Shown one piece after another: positions 24,481-36,199 of a stretch of 64,000 bases of DNA (its first letter is position 1; each line of letters opens with the position of its first letter). The notes below the pieces were generated by a model, which was not told the origin of the DNA, made no database searches, and saw only the letters and a list, made by a program, of their open reading frames with translations. The stretch spans positions 290,733,089-290,797,088 of the forward strand of contig NC_073746.1 in NCBI RefSeq assembly GCF_029784135.1, in the 5' to 3' direction. A program made the position numbers and the translations under genes. The DNA comes from Toxorhynchites rutilus septentrionalis. Its lineage: Eukaryota; Arthropoda; Insecta; Diptera; Culicidae.

Positions 24481-24612
24481 GGACCTGAAAAGGACCCTTT
24501 TTAGCGTTTGCTTCCTTCTCCTTCTTCTTGTCGGTTTCCGAGATATTCTTCTGCGCCGTGCCGAACTTTTTGGCGGCTTTTCCACTATTCCACTAGTCTT
24601 CGGTGCCTTCGT
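24481..24612 (-). pseudogene. Histone H2B N-terminal fragment with histone 3' stem-loop
   Basis: On the minus strand GCACCGAAGACTAGTGGA reads APKTSG, the H2B N terminus, with the start codon changed to AAG. After a small frameshift it reads AAKKFGTAQKNISETDKKKEKEAN, very like the basic H2B tail. The histone fold is gone: the tail runs straight into GGTCCTTTTCAGGTCC (24481-24496), a replication-dependent histone stem-loop with one stem mismatch, followed by ACA. This is an internally deleted H2B gene, not a functional one. Confidence 0.8.
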
Positions 24613-25441
24613 GTTTGTTAGAAACACCTGCATGTGAATCCAACGAGCGAACAAATCGTAATGAATATATTGTTTTGCCATCGCTGCCTTTTAACGCTCA
24701 TTCGTTCGTCTCGTTGGACTCGGTAGCAAGAACTGCTTTCTTTAGTTGATAACTGATGTTGAAAATTGACTGACGTTACATCTGCATTGTATAGAAACAT
24801 AACTAAGGAGCAATATGATGAGCTATGCATTTCCTGCTACTCTGTTCTTATTTTAAAGGACTTTAATTGGAAGGTCATCCGTCACGTTGGTTTTTCAGAA
24901 CGTTTATAGCTCGTCTATTCCTCGACAGATCGTAGAGTTCGTCTCCAAAACCTCAGTTCTTTTTCATTTTTATTTATTTTGTTTGCGGAGACTACAAATA
25001 TTACAATTCATTCGTCTCCGAAACCACAGTTTAAGGTACGGTAATGTGCTCAATGAGCTGACGACCACCTATGCATTCCTTATCACAGTCATCATTTTTA
25101 TTGTACGATTTGTGCATACGCCGAAAAATGCCCGGCGTTGAACATTTAATGAGTACAAAGCCTTCGGAAAAAAATCAAGAATCAACTATAAGACAGTGAG
25201 AAAAAAATGAGAAAGTTTGTAAAAAAAACGCAAAAACACAACAACAAAGGTTCATTTCAGAACTCCCAACATGTTCATAAAGAGTAAACAGTAAACTAAT
25301 CCATATTTCAGGTAGAGAGGTAGGTATTCACGTAGGAGAAGAAAAAAAAACAATATATTTAAAATATATATTTAGAATAAGCTGTCCCCGTTGTATAGTC
25401 CTACGTCACTCCGGTTATGTCCCCGACATTACCCACCCGTC

Positions 25442-26487
25442 TTTTTTCTTCTGCTACCTGCTGCCGTTTTGCGATTGCGTTTGCCACTCGTCACTCGCTG
25501 CAACTGCCTATTGTTGTCTAGATGTCCACCGAACCGAATGTGGTCTGTTCTGAATGCGGATTTTCTTATCGTCGCGAACAGCTTTGCCAGCCAACTCGAT
25601 CACTTCGGCGGCCGAAACTATATAACGCCGACTAGGTGGACTGGAGCACTGGTACTAACGCGCTCGGCCTAGCTACCCTTGCGGGGAACTCCAGATCAAC
25701 ACGGTTCGAGCGGGATTTTGCCTTTCCCTTCACTTTTTATCCTTTACCATGTCCAGACATGGCTGCTTGGGTTGGTTTGTTGATGTGTTGTGATGCGAAC
25801 CGATGTGGTGTACGGTTTGAATGAGAATGATCGTTACGGTAAGGTATTGTATTATAGAGACTTTAAACTTTTGCAGTTCATTCGTCTCTAGCCTTGAGAA
25901 AGGCCCTTTGAAAACTCTACTCTATTCTACTCCAGCGCAACCACCTCCGCCCTCTTGCCTTGAGAAAGGCACTCGATCCCTCGCCGTCCAGCCCGTCCAG
26001 CAACGATGTTGTCCAGTCGGTGTCCACACAAAGAATGGATCGTTACGGCAGCGGAGCGGGGATTTTTAAGCTGACTGGCTGGCTCGAGAATTACGCATGT
26101 GTGAGACTGCGACCAATGTTTCGTTCATTTTTTTCTTTTTCCTTTCCAATCGTGCTTCATTGTATTTCGCTGCTGCTCTGGTTGCCCGTTTTGGTCGGTA
26201 CGATTTGAGGAGCACAAACTGGACCAATCAAAAATGGGCACATAATGCATTTTGACAATGCTTGATATTTCACAATTATTCAATTATTTATCTCAAGAAA
26301 AATGAAATATTATTCGTTATGATAGATGCGTAGATATATTTCCTATCAATTGATGCAAAAACCTTTGCGATCTATTGAGAAATGCTCGAGTTATAAGCGT
26401 TCCAAATCTTGCATTTTTTCCTACTTGTTCAGTGCCTAGATTTCCATTTCACCCCCTATATCTTCCGGTTAGACGTAGTCCTACGTC
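25442..26487 (-). repeat. Right inverted arm of element G
   Basis: Reverse complement of 22707-23757, ending in GACGTAGTCCTACGTC. It includes hairpins at 25890-25905 and 25956-25971 and the second H2A pseudogene. Just inside the arm, ATAGTCCTACGTCAC at about 25394 is a further relic terminus. Confidence 0.9.
25536..25760 (-). pseudogene. Histone H2A pseudogene, right arm copy
   Basis: Mirror of the copy at 23439-23663, start codon at 25758-25760, with the same early stop and the same central deletion. The two H2A pieces point toward each other across the spacer, so a transcript through either arm would contain sense or antisense H2A sequence and could fold on its partner arm. Confidence 0.85.
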
Positions 26488-26496
26488 AACACAATA

Positions 26497-26660
26497 CGCT
26501 TGTGCCCAAGCTCGCTCGTAATCAGTCTGTCTTTTTCACGCTTCAAGCAAATAATTCCCCTTCTGCCTTCTTCTGTACTGTTTTCATATACCGCTCCCCT
26601 AACCAACTTAGTGACGAAACGGCCTCACCTAGTACCATAGACCCGTCTTGGTCTCAGATA
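26497..26660 (-). repeat. Y repeat, copy 1
   Basis: Reverse complement of the repeat at 35296-35557 and 35966-36199 (AGCAGAAGGGGAATTAT, GAAAGAGACAGACTGAT and GAGGCCGTTTCGTCACTAA blocks). It lies directly beyond the right palindrome of element G. Confidence 0.8.
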
Positions 26661-28373
26661 GAAACAACCGCTTGCCGTTGCTAGCAACCGGCAAAATATT
26701 TTATACACAACAGCGATGATGATTCTATTAATAAAATTTGTGATTACCGTTGGAATTTCAGAGAGTTCACTGTTGCACTGCAAAACGCAATCATACATAC
26801 GCGATGGAACTACCCAATCGTAATATTAGAATCGGCAAAATAAACTGTATTGATATCAATGGAAACATCATACCTCTGCAGCCGGTCCTAAAATACAGCT
26901 TCATTTCTCTCATTATTTCCTGCTCTAGCTCACAATTCATCGATTCAACATTAAACCGCATAAGCTAGCTTCCTGCCCAGTACCATCTCCCTCCTATTCC
27001 TTTGAACAGTAGAAGGAGGCGCTACCGATTGCATATTCTGCTAATTAAGCAAATATTCAACCCAGCGTCGAGTACATGCCATGGTCGTACCGAAACGCGT
27101 AGATTCAGGCTAGTATCATCATGAGCGGTCGAAAATCAGAGCCAATGATCGTAGATATAATGATATCCTTCATGCCGAATCTAATACAATATTTCGTCAC
27201 CGCCAGCCAACTTCATTCCGCGAGTGGCCAGCGCAAAATACCAAACGGTACCCGATCCGATCCGGTTTGTTCAACTAACTCGAACGGAACAACGCAAACC
27301 GAGGACAGTTGATTTATGCGTTTAGTTGATTCTATGAATGTTCCTGTTGCCAGCGGTGACCACCACTGCATTTCGGGGTACACACAATTAAACATTCAAA
27401 CCCAAATGAAAATGTACGCACATTTTCGGTTTGAAATTGAATGTACATTCAATTTTGCGTGAAACTAATTAAATATAATGCGATTCGACCTATTCCTACG
27501 GAATAGCAAGTGAATAAACTAGAACGGTTTTCGCTGAAAGTTGAATGTTTCATTATGAGATCATAGAATGGCCACTAATGGGTATGTTTGGAAATTTTAA
27601 AGTTGCTCTAAATTATGCGCTTTTCACACCTTAAATATCTCATCAACGAATCGTATTCATTTGGCCTCATCGTTCAAATTAACGTCATCTGCCGTCGAAT
27701 GATACCGAGTGCCTATCATTGAAAGGATCCAATCGTAGAATTCAATTACGCTCTCAATGTCATTTCTTCACTCTTCCGTGCCGATTGAATTAAATATGAT
27801 TTCAGATTTTACTCCCGGGAAGATCCATTCTGTTCCGTTCGACTTTCCAATTGGCACTAGACGACATAATGACGATTGCAGTATTAATAGTGGGACGGGT
27901 TCTTGTGTCTCTTTTTTAATTTGAGCAACAAAAACTGTTTAAGGATTTCGAACAGTTTTTGTTGCTCACCGTCGTCGTCGTTGTCGTTGACATCCCTGTC
28001 GTTGCAGCAATTGAGTATTGGCTTTTCCCAGTATCCTCGAGGCTAAATTCAAATTTTCTTCTGCTTTACACCTCATCCGCATAGGAGAATCGAATTCAGT
28101 AAACGCAAAGGCAGTGGCCTAGCTTGACGTCGCCAGGGATTGAGCATTTCTCCCCGTTGCCGTTACTGAACTCTTTTCCCATCATTAGAGACATAATTGC
28201 ATTCATTTTGGATCACGATGTCAAATTGATGAATGTGCATAGTTAACTAGGTAACTTTCCGGCCCTGTCTTAACACGTTGAGCGTCGATCCCTAGAGATC
28301 GACATTGAACTTTTTGTTTGGATAGCATTGGTCATAGGGTCCAACAGTTACAAAGTAAGAAAAAACAAATATA
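26661..28373. other. No supported gene; contains a perfect 17-bp stem hairpin
   Basis: Mixed sequence with only short open frames, none recognised. The inverted repeat GAGCAACAAAAACTGTT (27923-27939) with its exact complement at 27951-27967 and an 11-base loop is the only clear structure. Confidence 0.4.
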
Positions 28374-29573
28374 CAGTCAATCGCAAAATTGAGTATACAC
28401 CTCGTGTTGGTTTGTTATTTTTGATTTCTTCGGAGTTAAAAAGTAAATAATTAAAAGCGACTCACAGTCATCGTTAAATTGATCCTTTTCACTCTCATGT
28501 CAATTCACTCAAAAAACAAACAAGAAATCTTTGATTCAGAGGTTGCAAAATTGAGTGTGAGTTTTCCTTAAAAAGAATATTGAAATCAGTTCAGAAATGT
28601 TAACAGATAACAAAAATTAAACTCCTAGTATTTGGTATGGCCACCGTTTGACGTCCAGCACTTCCTGCAAGCGACGAGGCGAGATTTATGGTCACTGTAG
28701 ACGGAAGTGCCTACCAGATCTCCGTAATCGTCGTTTCGAGTTCCGCTTTGTTCCCTGAGTTTTTATTCTTCAGATGGTTCTTGATTTCCCATCAACGATA
28801 CTCAATAGTGTTGAAGTCCGGTGATTTCGGAGGCGTTTTGAGTTGATTGGGACATAATAGAGCAGGTATTCCCGCATGATGAGGTCAGTTTGCTTTGGAT
28901 CATCATTCTGTTGAAAGTAGTATTCACGAGGGAGGACACTGAAGGCTACGTTTCCGGATGTTCAATGGAGCCATCTTGTCCATCGCCGAATCGATAAGCT
29001 CCATGGTTCCAGTTCCAGAAGCCGCCATCGTACCATACATCATCTGACTGCCGCCGCCGTGTTTTACTGTGGGAACCAAATGCTAAATCTGAAGCATCAA
29101 TCCAGTTTCCTTTACACTATCAAGTTTCCTTCACACTATCTGTGCTTCGTCCGATTCAAAGAGATTGGTTTTCATCTCATCCGTATAAATGACCTCGTTC
29201 CAGAACTCCTCAGGTCAGTTTACATATGCCTTAGCAAACTGTAGTGGTTTTTTCATATTCGCCTTTGAGATGAAAGACTTTTCACGGCCAACAAGACCTC
29301 TCAGAGTCTTCCTGTATACTACTCTCCGAACAGTATCAGTGCTGACAGGTCTTCCAATGATGCCGACTACTTCGGTAGTCAATTTAGGAATGTTTGTTCT
29401 AGAGTCCTTTCGAAATGTTCGCACAATTACTCGCTCATCATCAGAAGACAGGATACGGTTGTGTCTTCTACTCGGGGTATTTTCCATGGTTCCTTCGTAT
29501 TTCCACTTGTTTATGATTGTCTTTGCTGTATAGTGGGTTCTTCCGCGGCTTTCGTCGGCTTCACTAGCTGCCA
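28374..29573 (-). mobile_element. Tc1-like transposon remnant
   Basis: The 3' terminus is visible as CAGTCAATCGCAAAATTGAG at 28374, preceded by TA (28372-28373). On the minus strand an open stretch (to 29215) gives the Tc1 helix-turn-helix and linker region (SSDDERVIVRTFRKDSRTNI, then GRPVSTDTVRRVV). Downstream broken frames contain EVIYTDEMK, a degenerate NDDP block and FNTIEYR, matching the DD34E catalytic blocks, with stops such as the one after IEYR. The 5' terminus was not found and the N terminus joins a copy of repeat Y. Inactive. Confidence 0.85.
29215..29573 (-). pseudogene. Tc1-family transposase N-terminal part
   Basis: A continuous reading frame of about 120 codons starts at MAASEADESRGRTHYTAKTI and covers the DNA-binding region. 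The open frame extends upstream to 29760 into repeat Y sequence, so the longer ORF is a chance fusion. It ends after LQFAKAYVN; the catalytic part follows in broken frames toward 28620. Confidence 0.75.
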
Positions 29574-29586
29574 TTATTATATTTTT

Positions 29587-29740
29587 ATAGACGGTGCAAG
29601 ACGAGTCTACGGTACAAGGTACAACTGTTTGGGCAGTAAGCGGATTAGAGGGGTGGTATATAAAGACAGAATGGTGGAAAACGGAAGAGGGGATGTTCAC
29701 CTGAGCGAGAGGGAGAGAGAAGTTGATCACAACGTTCTGA
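29587..29740 (+). repeat. Y repeat, copy 2 (diverged)
   Basis: Shares, in order, GACGAGTCTACGGTAC, GATTAGAGG-GGTATAT and GAGAGGGAGAGAGAAGTTGATCA-like blocks with the other Y copies, but is more diverged. Confidence 0.6.
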
Positions 29741-30083
29741 AATATTGCATTTCTCGACAATTTGAATGGAATTCAAGGATCCGCAGCTACATGACCGCAT
29801 GGTGGTTTTCACGGCTCACCTGATAGTACATTTATTATTGCCTTGCTTTTTGTGCACTAATACTCTCACAAAACCGTTGCGGTGCATCATCTCCATCGAG
29901 CCACCGCAGCGAATGAAGAACCGTACAACAGTTATTTTGAAACCGTACACACCCGCCCCATCTTGTGTGTTTTATCTCATTCACATTCCATTATCGAGGC
30001 CCCGCGACGGCAGTATCCGCCCGGGGAGCCTTCCAGTGTTTCCTTAAGCCGGGTTCAGACGGTGCAAGTAAGCATGCGAGTCG
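29741..30083. other. No gene seen
   Basis: GC-moderate sequence. The overlapping short open frames have no recognised domain. Confidence 0.35.
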
Positions 30084-30091
30084 CTCTAGTC

Positions 30092-30952
30092 CAGTGGTTT
30101 TCAACCTTTTTTGCTCAATTCTCCCCTTTGCGAAAAATAATCCCAGTGCTTCACCCCTATCAGTATTTTGTAAGAAAGTCTGTAGCATACCAATAAAATA
30201 ATGTAAGAATACAAACGCTTTTCAAGATATATTCGCAACAAATTTGATTTTATACTTGTATCTGATTGTAGTTATATAAAGCTTGGCAAGTCAGTATGGC
30301 ACCTGCGCCTGAACGATTTCCACCAAAATCTTCTTGAAAACGTTGTCGAAAATCACTCCTCATGTCTTCGAAATCCATTCTGCTACGTTGTTTTATTCCC
30401 ATCAACAGCATTGTAGGAAATCCAGATTCACATAAATACTACGCAAAAGACAACAACACTCGTAACGCTTATTGCGCATATCAGGATAAGAATCGATCAT
30501 TTGTAGATCGATGAGTTTATTCTGAGCTTGATCTGAAACTTTCATCACTGCCAGTCGGAAGGCATTTCAAACCATGTTCAAATTTGTTCTTTGATATAAG
30601 GAAAATATGTTTCAAGTTTAACTTAAACTTGAACTTAACTTCTTGAAAAATGCTGTACAATTTCCTTTTGTATGGTCTTTTGTATTGTTTCGTCGTCTGG
30701 TACATCATCATTCGCTGACGAAAGACTTTCAAACATTGCGAAGTTATTCAATTGAACATTACATTTCAGGTTTGGACATGTTTGCCGAGGATCGCAAATT
30801 TAAGCCTATCCAATAAATTTTTTGTGGCAATTTTTGCTAATCACTGTCATCTTCAAAGCGAACTAATGTGCAATATTCCCTTGCACAATTCCCCCATTTT
30901 AATGACCAAATTCCCCACTAGGGAGGAATTCCCCACCGGTTGGAAATCACTG
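30092..30952. mobile_element. hAT-type element with 8-bp target duplication
   Basis: The left end CAGTGGTTTTCAACC and the right end GGTTGGAAATCACTG are inverted repeats (13 of 15) of the classic CAGNGGTTCTCAACC hAT type. The flanks CTCTAGTC (30084-30091) and GTCTAGTC (30953-30960) match at 7 of 8. The inside may contain decayed transposase sequence, but none that I can place. Length 861 bp. Confidence 0.85.
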
Positions 30953-31010
30953 GTCTAGTCAGTTGCTGCAGTGCAGCTACTCACACCATGTGAACACATC
31001 ATGCCAGTTA

Positions 31011-31418
31011 GGCTAGGCGCAAATTGAGAAGCGTATAGCGCTCGTAAGCGAACGCGAGACTACCAACACGACTCATACGTGCCACAAACGTAGCGTGGTG
31101 GAGCGCATATTGAGTCGCAGTTTGGTGTAAATAACATGCCACTCGCATACAACGTCTGATTAACACAGAGAGCCATACAGTGTCCCCCACCACGGCGCTA
31201 TATGATTGTTCACCAACACAACTACCACAACCGGCATGACCAGCACGAGAAACTGTGGTTCAGCCACAGCGTCGCGCGAGTCGTGTCTCACGAGCGCTCC
31301 ACCATCTCGCGTCATCTGGCCAATTTGCGCCGTTCTATCTGTTTTCATTAGCCACAAAAACAGGCGCTATATCGCGCCAAGTTACTCGCGCTATATGCGT
31401 CTCAATTTGCGCCTTGCC
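31011..31418. mobile_element. MITE with long terminal inverted repeats and TTA duplication
   Basis: The termini GGCTAGGCGCAAATTGAGA and, on the other strand, GGCAAGGCGCAAATTGAGA continue as inverted repeats for about 30 bp. TTA flanks both sides (31008-31010 and 31419-31421). The 408-bp element is relatively GC-rich and has no coding capacity. Confidence 0.85.
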
Positions 31419-31710
31419 TTAGTGTCATGTGTAATCCGACGTGCGAGCTACTTCAAAGTTTTTTGAATTTACTCACACTCGCATCCCTCAAAATATCAAA
31501 AACAGAATTTGGCGTTCGAATCAGGGATGGCAAATGTAAAGAAATGTCTCTATGTTGAAGGTATTTGAACATTAATTTCTAAACGAAATCGTTGTTATTT
31601 TGTTTTGCACGCTGGCTTTCTGTTTATGATACTTTTCATGAGAATCTCTAATATAGAATCTTTATCAGGCACAATTTTAATTCAAAATTCACTCACAACT
31701 TGCAAAAAAT
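31419..31710. other. No gene seen
   Basis: Short AT-rich interval between a MITE and element D. Confidence 0.35.
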
Positions 31711-32668
31711 GGGTAGGTTATATCTATGATATAACCGCAAGGTTGACGTGGGACTACCTTAGCTTAGCAATCATGTTTGTACTGATTAAATTTTTGATTG
31801 AATGAAACAATTTCCGAATTCAATTGAATTCAATATATTTGCTTTGTGAGTAAGAAGATTGTCTTCAATAACCGAGCCAAAGCGTTGTGTTCGTGCCCGC
31901 TTTTTTAATCCGTGTTAGGAGAACACTTTTCGGAGTGCAAAAAAACATGTGGGTGCAGAAGTACCCCCGACTTGCATGAATAAACAACTTCAACTTCTAC
32001 TGTTTAGGCTTTAAACTTCAAAGTTCATTCGCCTCTATTGTCTGCACGATTTTCCCAGGTTCCTAAGTTTAGGAGACTGTGTTGCCTCAACATTCTAATC
32101 TACCCAAAGACAAGCGTGTACAAAAGTACTCGCAGTTTACATTTATTTGCAAAGCCGGATTCCCCAGACATCTTGGTTCTGAAGTGTGTGTTAGGCAAGC
32201 ACATTTCAGTCGGAACAAAAATGCTCCCGACCTGCATGTATTCGCAATGCCAATTTTCCCACGCTCCTTGGATTAAAAGTCTGTGTTAGGGAAACACATT
32301 TCAGTCGGAACAAAAATACCCCCGACTTGCATGTATTTGCAAAGCCGATTTCCCCAAGGCTGCTTGGTTTTGATGGCTGTGTTGGGGAAACCGTAAATAA
32401 GGCCAATCAAAACGAGGCAGTTAGAGCGTTTGGATAACGCTTAACATTTTACAGTTATTCAATTGTTTATCTAATGAAAAATAACATTTTATTCATTGCG
32501 ATAGAAGCGTAGAAATATTCCCTATCAATTGATGCAAACATCTTTTCGATCCAGTAAGAAATGTTCGAGTTATACGCATTCCGAATCTTTCATTTTTCCC
32601 TGCATGTTCTGTGTTTAGGTTTTCATTTTACCCCTCATATACTCCGGTTAGACGTAGTCCCACGTCAA
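31711..32668. mobile_element. Hairpin-ended non-autonomous element D
   Basis: The left end has the hairpin GGTTATATC-TAT-GATATAACC (31716-31736), the half-site GACGTGGGACTAC (31745) and CTTAGCTTAGCAATCAT. The right end is GACGTAGTCCCACGTC (32651-32666) with A-rich flank. About three units of a 96-bp repeat (CCCCGACTTGCATGTATTTG and TCGGAACAAAAATAC blocks) lie at 31930-32390. This is the same arrangement as element E, in the opposite orientation. Confidence 0.85.
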
Positions 32669-33636
32669 AAAAAGTATTGTTCTAAGAAACAAAATATATA
32701 TTCGATTTCAAAAAGTACATTTTCATTCATTATTTTAATTTTTAACTCGTATATATTCCACCTGCAAATCTACTATAATTTTCATTTCACAAATTAGTAC
32801 ACGAAACTGCTGACAAGGCGAAAAAAATTTAAAAAAATCTTTTAGACTGCCATTTATAGCATCACATACTTCCGGAATTATCTTAGGATGCTTTCGAAAT
32901 TCTAAAAGATATCGACAACAATCTGAACGATATTCCAGAAGAAAGGAACATCAATGTCGTTTTATAATTTCACTCTTGCAAGTATAGCATCTCTCATGAG
33001 TGTATCTTGGCGTTGTATTTACACTTGTTGCTCCTTTTCTTTGCATCCAATTCCTAACCCAAATCCATTTGCCTTCCTGCTTTTTCGGATAGTATCTTCA
33101 GTTTCAGCATAAGAAGAAATTCAGCATAAAGTATTTTTATACACAGTCAGCGTGTATTTGGCGACAAAATTGCGTAATGATAAATGCAACTGAAAACCTG
33201 AGACGTAAACTGCCATTAGAGAAGTCGATTTCAGATCAATCATCTATCAAATTCGGACCTGATTGCTATTTCTGACATTTGAAAAATCATCTGGCATCCC
33301 TGGTAAGCCAATGCTGTAGCAAGGAGTTGGAATTGACAGGTGGTTCGTTTTCGACAGTATGATGATGAGGCGTGGAAGATGCGAGAGGGGATGAAAAATG
33401 ACAGTGACTATTTGTGTTTATAAACAAACCAGGTCTAATTTTCATGCTACAAAGCGTTTTTTCCACACCAGCTGTAGTGTCACACAACCTGCAAGATCAG
33501 TTTAATCTCCATCTGAAGCAGCGGTCGCCGGAAAATTACATGCCTGAATATGCGCGAGCGAACAGAGTACCGCTGCGCTCACTCAATCGTAATGGGTCGC
33601 CAACGACTAATGTGACCAAATCGAATAGAACTTATG
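32669..33636. other. No gene seen
   Basis: AT-rich sequence with no supported frame. The frame at 33414-33671 has no recognised domain and runs into the next element. Confidence 0.35.
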
Positions 33637-35045
33637 GGCACCTTACACGATCAAAATTATTGACAATATGAGTCTTCAAAATCGAGACATCCAGGCTTTT
33701 CGTTTCGATCTAACCTCAATCAATATGTTGCCACCTTACACGAACAATATCGTCATCAACCCGAACAACGAAAATATCCGCGATGACTAGTGGCGACATT
33801 CGAGTTTGGGATCTAAAGTTCTTACCATCAGATTAAAAGGCTCAAAGGCAATTTTAAATTGGTATTATTTGAATGAAAATTTCTACTTGGCATTATTTAA
33901 TTACTTGAAGCACGTAGTCATAACCCAAACTTAATTTCTTTCTTCTAAATTTATCGATATTCCTACTAGAACTTATTATTATAATATGAAATTAATTTCA
34001 GACACAATTTTCGTAGAGTATTTTCTCACCACCTGCAGAATAAAAGTGATTTACATTCGCATAGGATACTCATTCGGTTCTGAAAAGTTAATTTTAATTA
34101 ATAATTTACACTTTAAAATTCATTTTTCCTACTCAAAAACACATCATAATACTCACTTCACAAATACAGGCTGTTCCTTTCAATTTCAGAGATGCCAGTT
34201 TTTTAGTTTGCGAAAATATATGCAATATTGTCTGCAAGCAAATGTTTTTATTTTATGAATAAGATTATATCAGGGGCTCAGAAGGAAAAGGGTGTAAGTG
34301 ATATGTTCGAGTTTCTCTTCATCGACTCTGGTCACTTTGGTTATAACTTAACTGCAAACACATTTCGAGCAGATGAGTTATTCACGAAAGAAAAAGTTGA
34401 TGAAAATAAAATCGATCAAGTCACCCCTTTCCTTTTGAGCCCCTCATATATAATTTACAGATCATATTCACCATATACCTTAAATTAACGCCAGTTTTTT
34501 TCCTGCTAGTGATTTTCCTACATCTTCCCATTCCCCAAATTTCATAACGGAATGTGAAGAAACACACAACTTAGACTAAAAAGGTTGACCCGCTTGTTAG
34601 CGCTAAAAATAACCGAATTCGGAACATTAAAAAACTCGTAAAACGCTGTTAAGTTTTATCCACTCTCTCAACATCACATTGTCATTTTACTTTGAAGTTT
34701 TGATTTCTATTGCAAAAAGTACCGTATTTTGCTATTAAAAATAACATGTATGTTTCCTAGAATTTCTTAAGTTTATAAAATTCAATTGCAATCGTATTAA
34801 AATACTAACAAAAACGAAATGTCTGCAAATTTACAGGCACGCTTTCAAATCTGGTAAATCTGGCAACTCAGTGTGGAAGTCTGAGAGATAAAACGTAAAC
34901 ATCATTCATTTATATGAAATGTCACGATATTGATGCTCGAAAATCAGAAAATCCGGATACCTGCGTTGTCGGCTGTGTTCAGCTGTCATTATGCTCTCAA
35001 ATGTCATCATATTGACAATCATATTGACCGTGTAAGTTCCGCTTG
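33637..35045 (+). mobile_element. CCTTACACG-ended element, left copy
   Basis: Its outer end reads GGGCACCTTACACGATCAA and its inner end TTGACCGTGTAAG (35023-35035). The whole copy is paired, inverted, with 39178-40700; shared blocks include CAGAGATGCCAG, CGAAAATATATGCAA and ACATTTCATATG equivalents all along. It carries a nested 171-bp MITE. Non-coding. With the right copy it brackets the esterase D gene. Confidence 0.8.
34273..34443. mobile_element. MITE with TCA duplication nested in the left copy
   Basis: GGGGCTCAGAAGGAAAAGGG and the complement of CCCCTTTCCTTTTGAGCCCC form imperfect inverted termini (20 of 22), flanked by TCA on each side (34270-34272 and 34444-34446). It is absent from the equivalent place in the right copy, so it arrived after those copies inserted. 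Confidence 0.85.
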
Positions 35046-35295
35046 AGAGCAGTACGGCACTAGCAGCACAGCTCCCGCAATCGCAGAATTGCCAATTCCA
35101 GCAGCAAAGGCAATAACCCTCACATCACGTAAAACAGTAATGGAAACAATAACTTGCAGCAGTCACAGAAATACAACTATGATACCAACAGTGTAAACAA
35201 AAACAACATTTATACGCCACAAACACATAGTCCTCATTGCATGCCATTTGTTAGCCGCTTCCTTTGGTTTGGCCGCTGTCACTTCGAACTCAAGT
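35046..35295. other. No gene seen
   Basis: Short interval between the left CCTTACACG-ended element and repeat Y. Confidence 0.35.
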
Positions 35296-35557
35296 ATTGG
35301 CCAAGACGGGTCTATGGTACTAGGTGAGGCCGTTTCGTCACTAAATTGGTTAGAGGAGCGGTATATGAAAACAGTACGGAAGAAAGCAGAAGGGGAATTA
35401 TTTGCTTGAAGCATGAAAGAGACAGACTGATCAGGAACGAGCTTCGGCACTAGCGTATTGTGTTTTGTTTACAAACAAAACACAGTTAACTTCCAAGATG
35501 GCTGAAGAGTGGTTTTAGCAAGTTGGCCCACCTTACGATATACTTCCACGCGCCTTG
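35296..35557 (+). repeat. Y repeat, copy 3
   Basis: It matches the complete copy at 35966-36199 from GTGAGGCCGTTTCGTCAC through CAAGTTGGCCCACCTTA to the terminal GGCGCCTTGG-like end (GCGCCTTGG at 35549-35557). The left terminus is altered. Confidence 0.75.
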
Positions 35558-35965
35558 GTATCAATTTTTGTGGTGTTGATTCTTCGGAAATCCTGACTTT
35601 TCTACCGAGCATCAGCAACCGGCGTTATTTATTTTTAACTAAGCTAGGGAACATAACTTTGTATCGAGGACTTTGTAATTGAAACAGAAATAAATATATT
35701 TAAGTGTCATTTGGCTCTTCAAGCTTACCATAAGCGTTTTAAAAAGCCACCCCGAAGTCCCTGAACTGTAACTTATGTTGAACCAACGTTGAACCGACAT
35801 CTTATACTGGGTTATACAGGCTGATTTGACATTTGTTCACCATTGTTATCGCGTAATATGTACGAATAATTCGTATTGCAAAAATTGACTAATTATTTGT
35901 TATATTTACCAAAAAATTCGTCATATATACCAACGTTTCCTAAGAGTGTTGTTTCTCGTCAGCAG

Positions 35966-36199
35966 CAAGGTGCCTAGACATATATCCTAAGGTGAGGCCG
36001 TTTCGTCACTAAGTTGGTTCGGGGAGCGGTATATGAGAACAGTACGAAAGAAAGCAGAAGGGGAATTATTCGCTTGTAGCGTGAAAGAGACAGACTGATC
36101 ACGAGCAAGCTTCGGCAGTAGCGTATTGTGTTTCATTTACAAGCTGAAAAGTGGTTTTAACAAGTTGGCCCACCTTAGGATATACTTCTAGGCGCCTTG
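35966..36199 (+). mobile_element. Y element: 234-bp MITE with 31-bp terminal inverted repeats
   Basis: The left end CAAGGTGCCTAGACATATAT and the inverted right end CAAGGCGCCTAGAAGTATAT match over about 31 bp, continuing into CCTAAGGTG. The interior has a TATA-like GCGGTATATGAGAACAG. This best-preserved copy defines the family seen also at 26497, 29587 and 35296. No clear target duplication. Confidence 0.8.

Noticed and set aside
29574..29760. N-terminal extension of the Tc1 transposase
   Set aside because: The sequence is repeat Y, found elsewhere without transposase; the continuous frame is accidental.
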